Positions 14,122-17,044 of a stretch of 17,044 bases of DNA are shown here, in pieces (position 1 is the stretch's first letter; each line of letters opens with the position of its first letter). Source of the DNA: Pseudomonadota bacterium (GTDB lineage Bacteria; Pseudomonadota; Gammaproteobacteria; Xanthomonadales; Xanthomonadaceae). The notes below the pieces were generated by a model. That model saw only the letters and a list, made by a program, of their open reading frames with translations. It made no database searches and had not been told where the DNA came from. The stretch covers positions 1 to 17,044 of the forward strand of contig JAFAFY010000109.1 of assembly GCA_023423235.1 (NCBI GenBank), written 5' to 3'. The position numbers and the translations under genes are program-made.

Positions 14122-14982
14122 ATGATCCGCAGCATGACCGCCTTCGCCGCCGGCGAGCGCAATACCGAATGGGGCACGCTCAGCTGCGAGCTGCGGGCCG
14201 TGAACCATCGTTTCCTGGAACTGGGCACGCGCATGCCCGAGGAACTGCGCGCGCTGGAGCCGCAGTTGCGCGAGCGCATCGCGGCGAAGGTGTCGCGCGG
14301 CAAGGTCGACCTGGGCTTGCGCCTGCGCAGCGCCGAAGGCGGCGGCGAGCTGCAGCTCAACGAAGCGCTGCTCGGGCGGCTGGCGAAACTGGCCGACGAC
14401 CTCGGCGACCGCTTCCCGCACATGCGCACCGGCCTGGCCGAACTGCTGCAGTTCCCCGGCGTGCTGCAGTCCAGGGCGGTCGACCAGGCGGCGCTGCAGG
14501 CCGAGGTACTGGCATTGCTCGACGAGGTGGTCGATGCCTTCGTCGAAGCGCGCGAGCGCGAGGGCGGCAAGCTGGTCGCGGCGATCCTGGAGCGCGTCGA
14601 CGGCATCGCCCGCATCGCTGGCGAGGTCAGGACGCTGGTGCCGCAGATCCGCGACGGCCAGCGGGTCAAGCTGCAGGCGCGCCTGGACGAACTGCCGCAG
14701 CCGGTCGAACCCGGACGCATGGAGCAGGAACTGGTGCTGTGGCTGCAGAAGCTCGACGTGGACGAGGAACTCGACCGCCTCGACAGCCACATCGACGAGA
14801 TCCGCCGCGTGCTGCGCCAGCGCGAGCCGGTCGGCCGGCGGCTGGATTTCCTGCTGCAGGAATTCAACCGCGAGGCCAACACGCTGGGCTCCAAGTCGGT
14901 GGACCGCCGCACCTCGCAGGCGGCCGTGGACCTGAAGGTGTTGATCGACCAGGTGCGCGAGCAGGTGCAGAACATCGAGTAG
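14122..14982 (+). CDS. yicC: YicC/YloC family endoribonuclease
   Basis: The YicC family consists of oligomeric endoribonucleases implicated in small-RNA and mRNA turnover. The 286-residue product begins MIRSMTAFAAGE as in E. coli YicC. It contains LSCELRAVNHRFLELGTRMPEELRALEP, RGKVDLGLRL, a central helical region, LEQ-type MEQELVLWLQKLDVDEELDRLDSHIDE, and the highly conserved C-terminus VGRRLDFLLQEFNREANTLGSKS...VLIDQVREQVQNIE. The longer frame from 14050 was rejected because it adds 24 residues absent from the family. It is divergent from rph, with which it is also paired in E. coli. A CATACT at 14085-14090 could be the -10 box, but no -35 box is seen. Confidence 0.95.
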   Translation: MIRSMTAFAAGERNTEWGTLSCELRAVNHRFLELGTRMPEELRALEPQLRERIAAKVSRGKVDLGLRLRSAEGGGELQLNEALLGRLAKLADDLGDRFPHMRTGLAELLQFPGVLQSRAVDQAALQAEVLALLDEVVDAFVEAREREGGKLVAAILERVDGIARIAGEVRTLVPQIRDGQRVKLQARLDELPQPVEPGRMEQELVLWLQKLDVDEELDRLDSHIDEIRRVLRQREPVGRRLDFLLQEFNREANTLGSKSVDRRTSQAAVDLKVLIDQVREQVQNIE

Positions 14983-15004
14983 CCGGGACCGGCGCCGCTG
15001 GGCT

Positions 15005-15040
15005 GGGGCCCGGCTGGGGCCGGGTTGGGGTCGGGCTGGG
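15005..15040 (+). repeat. G-run tandem array with G-quadruplex potential between yicC and gmk
   Basis: Six runs of three or four G lie within 36 bases (15005-15008, 15016-15019, 15022-15024, 15027-15030, 15033-15035, 15038-15040), separated by 7, 2, 2, 2 and 2 bases. They come from degenerate copies of a GGCTGGGGCC-like unit with a period near 11. The array satisfies the usual G3+ N1-7 quadruplex rule on the coding strand. Confidence 0.7.
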
Positions 15041-15056
15041 AGTTGGCGAAAGCAAG

Positions 15057-15062
15057 TACGAT
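15057..15062 (+). promoter_or_regulatory. Possible -10 box for gmk
   Basis: TACGAT gives a start near 15069. The expected -35 position falls inside the G-run array (GGGCTG), with no match to TTGACA. This is a weak call. Confidence 0.3.
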
Positions 15063-15101
15063 AGCCGCCCTATCGAGCGACGGACGGGAATCCGCGTGTC
15101 C

Positions 15102-15128
15102 AATCCCGAATCCCAAATTGCGAATCCC
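15102..15128. repeat. AATCCC short repeat array at the gmk start
   Basis: AATCCC occurs at 15102-15107, 15109-15114 and 15123-15128, with a partial AATCC at 15089-15093. I recall similar CGAATCCC arrays between genes in xanthomonad genomes. The array ends seven bases before the gmk ATG and would be coding if the upstream GTG at 15096 were used. Confidence 0.6.
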
Positions 15129-15134
15129 GGCGCC

Positions 15135-15749
15135 ATGCGCGGCACGCTGTTCATCGTTGCCGCGCCGTCGGGCGCGGGCAAGTCGAGCATCGTCAACGCC
15201 TGCCTGGCGCGCGATCCGGGCATCGCGCTGTCGGTGTCGTTCACCTCGCGCGCGGCGCGTCCGGGCGAACGCCACGCCGAGCATTACCACTTCGTCGACA
15301 AGGCCGAGTTCCAGCGCATGATCCGCGGCGGCGAGTTCTTCGAGTACGCGGTGGTGCACGGCGACTGGAAGGGCACCGCGCGGCAGTCGGTGGAACCGCA
15401 GCTCGCCGCCGGCAAGGACGTACTGCTGGAGATCGACTGGCAGGGCGCGCGCCAGGTGCGCAACCAGGTCCCCGAGGCGCTGAGCGTGTTCATCCTGCCG
15501 CCCTCGCGCGAGGCGCTGGCCCAGCGCATGCGCAAGCGTGGCCAGGACAGCGAGGAAGTGATGGCGCGGCGGCTGGCGGCCGCCCGCGAGGAGATGTCGC
15601 ACTACATCGAGTTCGACTACGTCATCGTCAACGAGGACTTCGACACCGCCGTCGACGAGATGTGCGCGATCTTCCACGCCAGCCGCCTGCGCCGCGATCG
15701 CCAGGCCCTGCGCCATGCGGCGCTGATCGAGGCCCTGCTGGCCGATTGA
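15135..15749 (+). CDS. gmk: Guanylate kinase
   Basis: The enzyme phosphorylates GMP to GDP with ATP, an essential step in making GTP and dGTP. The 204-residue product has the P-loop APSGAGKSS (10-18), the GMP-binding region SFTSRAARPGERHAEHYHFV, EFFEYAVVHGDWKGTARQSVE, LLEIDWQGARQV and a lid with RMRKRGQDSEEVMARRL. The ATG at 15135 matches family starts. An in-frame GTG at 15096, preceded by a GGGA ribosome binding site, would add 13 residues encoded by the AATCCC repeat array and cannot be excluded. It lies upstream of rpoZ-spoT, the usual proteobacterial order. Confidence 0.97.
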   Translation: MRGTLFIVAAPSGAGKSSIVNACLARDPGIALSVSFTSRAARPGERHAEHYHFVDKAEFQRMIRGGEFFEYAVVHGDWKGTARQSVEPQLAAGKDVLLEIDWQGARQVRNQVPEALSVFILPPSREALAQRMRKRGQDSEEVMARRLAAAREEMSHYIEFDYVIVNEDFDTAVDEMCAIFHASRLRRDRQALRHAALIEALLAD

Positions 15750-15755
15750 CCCTGC

Positions 15756-15774
15756 GCGTGTCTGCCGAACACGC
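15756..15774 (+). terminator. Small hairpin after gmk
   Basis: GCGTGT and ACACGC form a 6-bp stem with a 7-base loop starting seven bases past the gmk stop. No T tract follows, so termination would be weak. Confidence 0.3.
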
Positions 15775-15798
15775 CCGCGCGGCCCTGTCGCGTACGGC

Positions 15799-15855
15799 TT
15801 AAGTATTTGATTATTCAGGCTGCCACTTGCGCGGCCCGGGCGGCGGCCGTACCAT
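15799..15855 (+). promoter_or_regulatory. rpoZ promoter with AT-rich upstream tract
   Basis: TTGCGC (15827-15832) and TACCAT (15850-15855) are spaced by exactly 17 bases, giving a start near 15862. Just upstream, 15799-15815 is almost pure A/T (TTAAGTATTTGATTATT) in an otherwise very GC-rich window, in the place where an UP element would contact the alpha subunits. Confidence 0.6.
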
Positions 15856-15907
15856 GCCCGGCCCCTTTTCCTGAATTCGCGCGGCCCCAGGGTCGCCGGG
15901 AGCCCGC

Positions 15908-16207
15908 ATGGCCCGCATCACCGTAGAAGATTGCCTGGAAGTCGTCGACAACCGCTTCGAGCTGGTCATGATGGCCGCCAAGCGCGCCCGCCAGCTCGCC
16001 AACGGCGTCGACGCCCAGCTCGACAACAGCGAGAACGACGACAAGCCGACCGTGCTGGCACTGCGCGAGATCGCCGCGCGCCGCATCGACCAGCCCTACA
16101 TCGACGCCGTCGACAAGGCCGAGCGCGAGCGCAAGGAGCGCGAGGCGCTGGAATGGGCCGCGGCCGAAGTCGTTGCCGACGAGGACATGGCCAAGGGCGA
16201 CGACTGA
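15908..16207 (+). CDS. rpoZ: DNA-directed RNA polymerase omega subunit
   Basis: Omega helps fold and assemble the beta' subunit and forms one ppGpp binding site of RNA polymerase together with beta'. The 99-residue product begins MARITVEDCLEVVDNRFELVMMAAKRARQL, the conserved N-terminus that contacts beta' and includes the ppGpp-site residues of E. coli omega. It continues with KPTVLALREIAARRI and a variable acidic tail. A strong GGGAG ribosome binding site lies at 15898-15902. It is placed between gmk and spoT as in E. coli. Confidence 0.97.
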   Translation: MARITVEDCLEVVDNRFELVMMAAKRARQLANGVDAQLDNSENDDKPTVLALREIAARRIDQPYIDAVDKAERERKEREALEWAAAEVVADEDMAKGDD

Positions 16208-16271
16208 TCCGTCCCCAGGCGTGGCCGCAGCGCCGCGCCAGAGACGCGCGCCGCCCTGCAGCAGCGCATCC

Positions 16272-16295
16272 ACGACCCCGCCCCGGCGGGGTCGT
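16272..16295 (+). terminator. Strong GC hairpin between rpoZ and spoT
   Basis: ACGACCCCGCC and GGCGGGGTCGT are perfect 11-base inverted complements with two bases between, so at least a 10-bp stem with a tight loop. It is followed by TTGCGTTG-like sequence rather than a full T tract. It may terminate or attenuate rpoZ transcripts before spoT. Confidence 0.55.
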
Positions 16296-16329
16296 TGCGT
16301 TGTGGCGGAGGCGCGGCCGGCGGCGCTGG

Positions 16330-16358
16330 TTCCCAAATCCCGGACGGCCCCGTAGTCT
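16330..16358 (+). promoter_or_regulatory. Possible spoT promoter
   Basis: TTCCCA (16330-16335) and TAGTCT (16353-16358) are spaced by 17 bases. Seven bases past the -10 is 16365, the A of the spoT ATG, so the transcript would be leaderless. The boxes match the consensus only moderately. Confidence 0.35.
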
Positions 16359-16364
16359 GCGCGG

Positions 16365-17044
16365 ATGACCGCCGGAGACACCGCTACCACGCTGCCCGCC
16401 GCGCCCGAGACCGACGCGCTGCCCGACGACGTGCTCGACCTCGAGCAGGCCACGCTGTACCTGCCCGACGACCAGCGCGCGCAGCTGCGCCGCGCCTGGG
16501 CGGTGGGCGCGGCGGCGCACGCCGGGCAGACGCGCAAGTCCGGCGAGCCCTACATCACCCACCCTGTGGCGGTGGCGCGGGTGCTGGCCGAGCAGAAGGT
16601 CGACGTGGAGACCCTGGTCGCGGCGATCCTGCACGACACCATCGAGGACACGCCGCTGACCCGCGAGCAACTGGCGGCGGAGTTCGGCGAAACCGTGGCC
16701 GAGCTGGTCGAGGGCGTGACCAAGCTCGACAAGATCAAGTTCAGCACCCGCCAGGAGGCGGCGGCCGAGAGCTTCCGCAAGATGATGCTGGCGATGGCGC
16801 GCGACCTGCGCGTGATCCTGATCAAGCTGGCCGACCGCCTGCACAACATGCGCACCCTGGGCGCGCAGCCCGGGCCGGCGCGCGAGCGCATCGCCCGCGA
16901 GACGCTGGAGGTCTACGCCCCGATCGCCCAGCGCCTGGGCATGAACCGGATCAAGGCCGAACTGCAGGACCTGGGCTTCCACGCCCTGCATCCGATCCGG
17001 CACATGGTGCTGGAGAAGCGCATCCGCAACCAGCCGCTGGTGCG
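16365..17044 (+). CDS. spoT: ppGpp hydrolase/synthetase SpoT, N-terminal part (cut by window edge)
   Basis: SpoT is the bifunctional enzyme that hydrolyses, and usually also makes, the alarmone (p)ppGpp. The first 226 residues are present and show the HD hydrolase domain: GEPYITHPVAVA with H66, AAILHDTIEDT with H90 and D91, and IKLADRLHNMRT with D157. These correspond, at a constant offset of 13, to H53, H77, D78 and D144 of the streptococcal Rel enzyme, so hydrolase activity is expected. YAPIAQRLGMNRIKAELQDLGF then leads towards the synthetase domain, which lies outside the window. The intact HD site and the position after rpoZ argue for spoT rather than relA. An N-terminal extension of about 25 residues is acid- and threonine-rich. 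No ribosome binding site precedes the ATG. Confidence 0.95.
   Translation, partial: MTAGDTATTLPAAPETDALPDDVLDLEQATLYLPDDQRAQLRRAWAVGAAAHAGQTRKSGEPYITHPVAVARVLAEQKVDVETLVAAILHDTIEDTPLTREQLAAEFGETVAELVEGVTKLDKIKFSTRQEAAAESFRKMMLAMARDLRVILIKLADRLHNMRTLGAQPGPARERIARETLEVYAPIAQRLGMNRIKAELQDLGFHALHPIRHMVLEKRIRNQPLV

Noticed and set aside
12642..15749. Plus-strand open frame of over 1000 codons
   Set aside because: Only the gmk part from 15135 has protein-family character. The remainder is antisense to rdgB, VOC and rph and out of frame with yicC.
16173..16355. 60-codon plus-strand frame between rpoZ and spoT
   Set aside because: It overlaps rpoZ out of frame, spans the hairpin, and is proline- and arginine-rich without motifs.

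Overview
The window is chromosomal DNA with very high GC content. It comes from a gammaproteobacterium, most likely a member of the Xanthomonadaceae (Lysobacter, Luteimonas or Xanthomonas type). That placement rests on protein sequence character, on the TIGR02449-zapA-ssrS-ygfA and gmk-rpoZ-spoT gene orders, and on GC-driven antisense open frames. I recognise no transposase, integrase, phage gene, tRNA, CRISPR array or defence gene. This is a housekeeping region, with some less-studied genes and dense intergenic signals placed among conserved blocks.

Left block, minus strand (1-4625, read right to left): a composite GGDEF/EAL cyclic-di-GMP enzyme, then a good sigma-70 promoter, a small coiled-coil TIGR02449 (ZapB-like) protein, zapA, the 6S RNA gene ssrS with its own promoter, ygfA (5-formyl-THF cyclo-ligase), an EVE-domain protein and rpiA (cut by the window edge). 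In E. coli zapA sits directly beside ygfB. Here the cyclic-di-GMP enzyme lies between them.

Divergent from this, plus strand (4785-6682): ygfB and pepP (Xaa-Pro aminopeptidase). The next gene is not ubiH, as it is in E. coli, but a convergent pepQ (Xaa-Pro dipeptidase). Two M24-fold proline peptidases therefore meet tail to tail.

Middle block, minus strand (6726-13982, read right to left): rph (RNase PH), a VOC/glyoxalase-fold protein, rdgB (dITP/XTP pyrophosphatase) and hemW (heme chaperone). The first three are chained by 4-base ATGA stop/start overlaps. Next come a 773-residue DUF1631 protein and a single-domain PilZ protein, also coupled by an ATGA overlap, and then pepQ. DUF1631-PilZ is the least characterised pair in the window, and with the GGDEF/EAL protein it gives the region a cyclic-di-GMP theme.

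Right block, plus strand (14122-17044): yicC (endoribonuclease), gmk (guanylate kinase), rpoZ (RNA polymerase omega) and spoT (ppGpp hydrolase/synthetase, cut by the window edge). Guanylate supply, the ppGpp-sensing polymerase subunit and the ppGpp enzyme are adjacent, as in other proteobacteria. The spacers carry a G-quadruplex-type G-run array before gmk, an AATCCC heptamer array at the gmk start, an AT-rich tract upstream of a 17-bp-spaced promoter before rpoZ, and a perfect GC hairpin between rpoZ and spoT.

All promoter, terminator and repeat calls were made by eye. Function assignments rest on recalled family motifs, not on searches.
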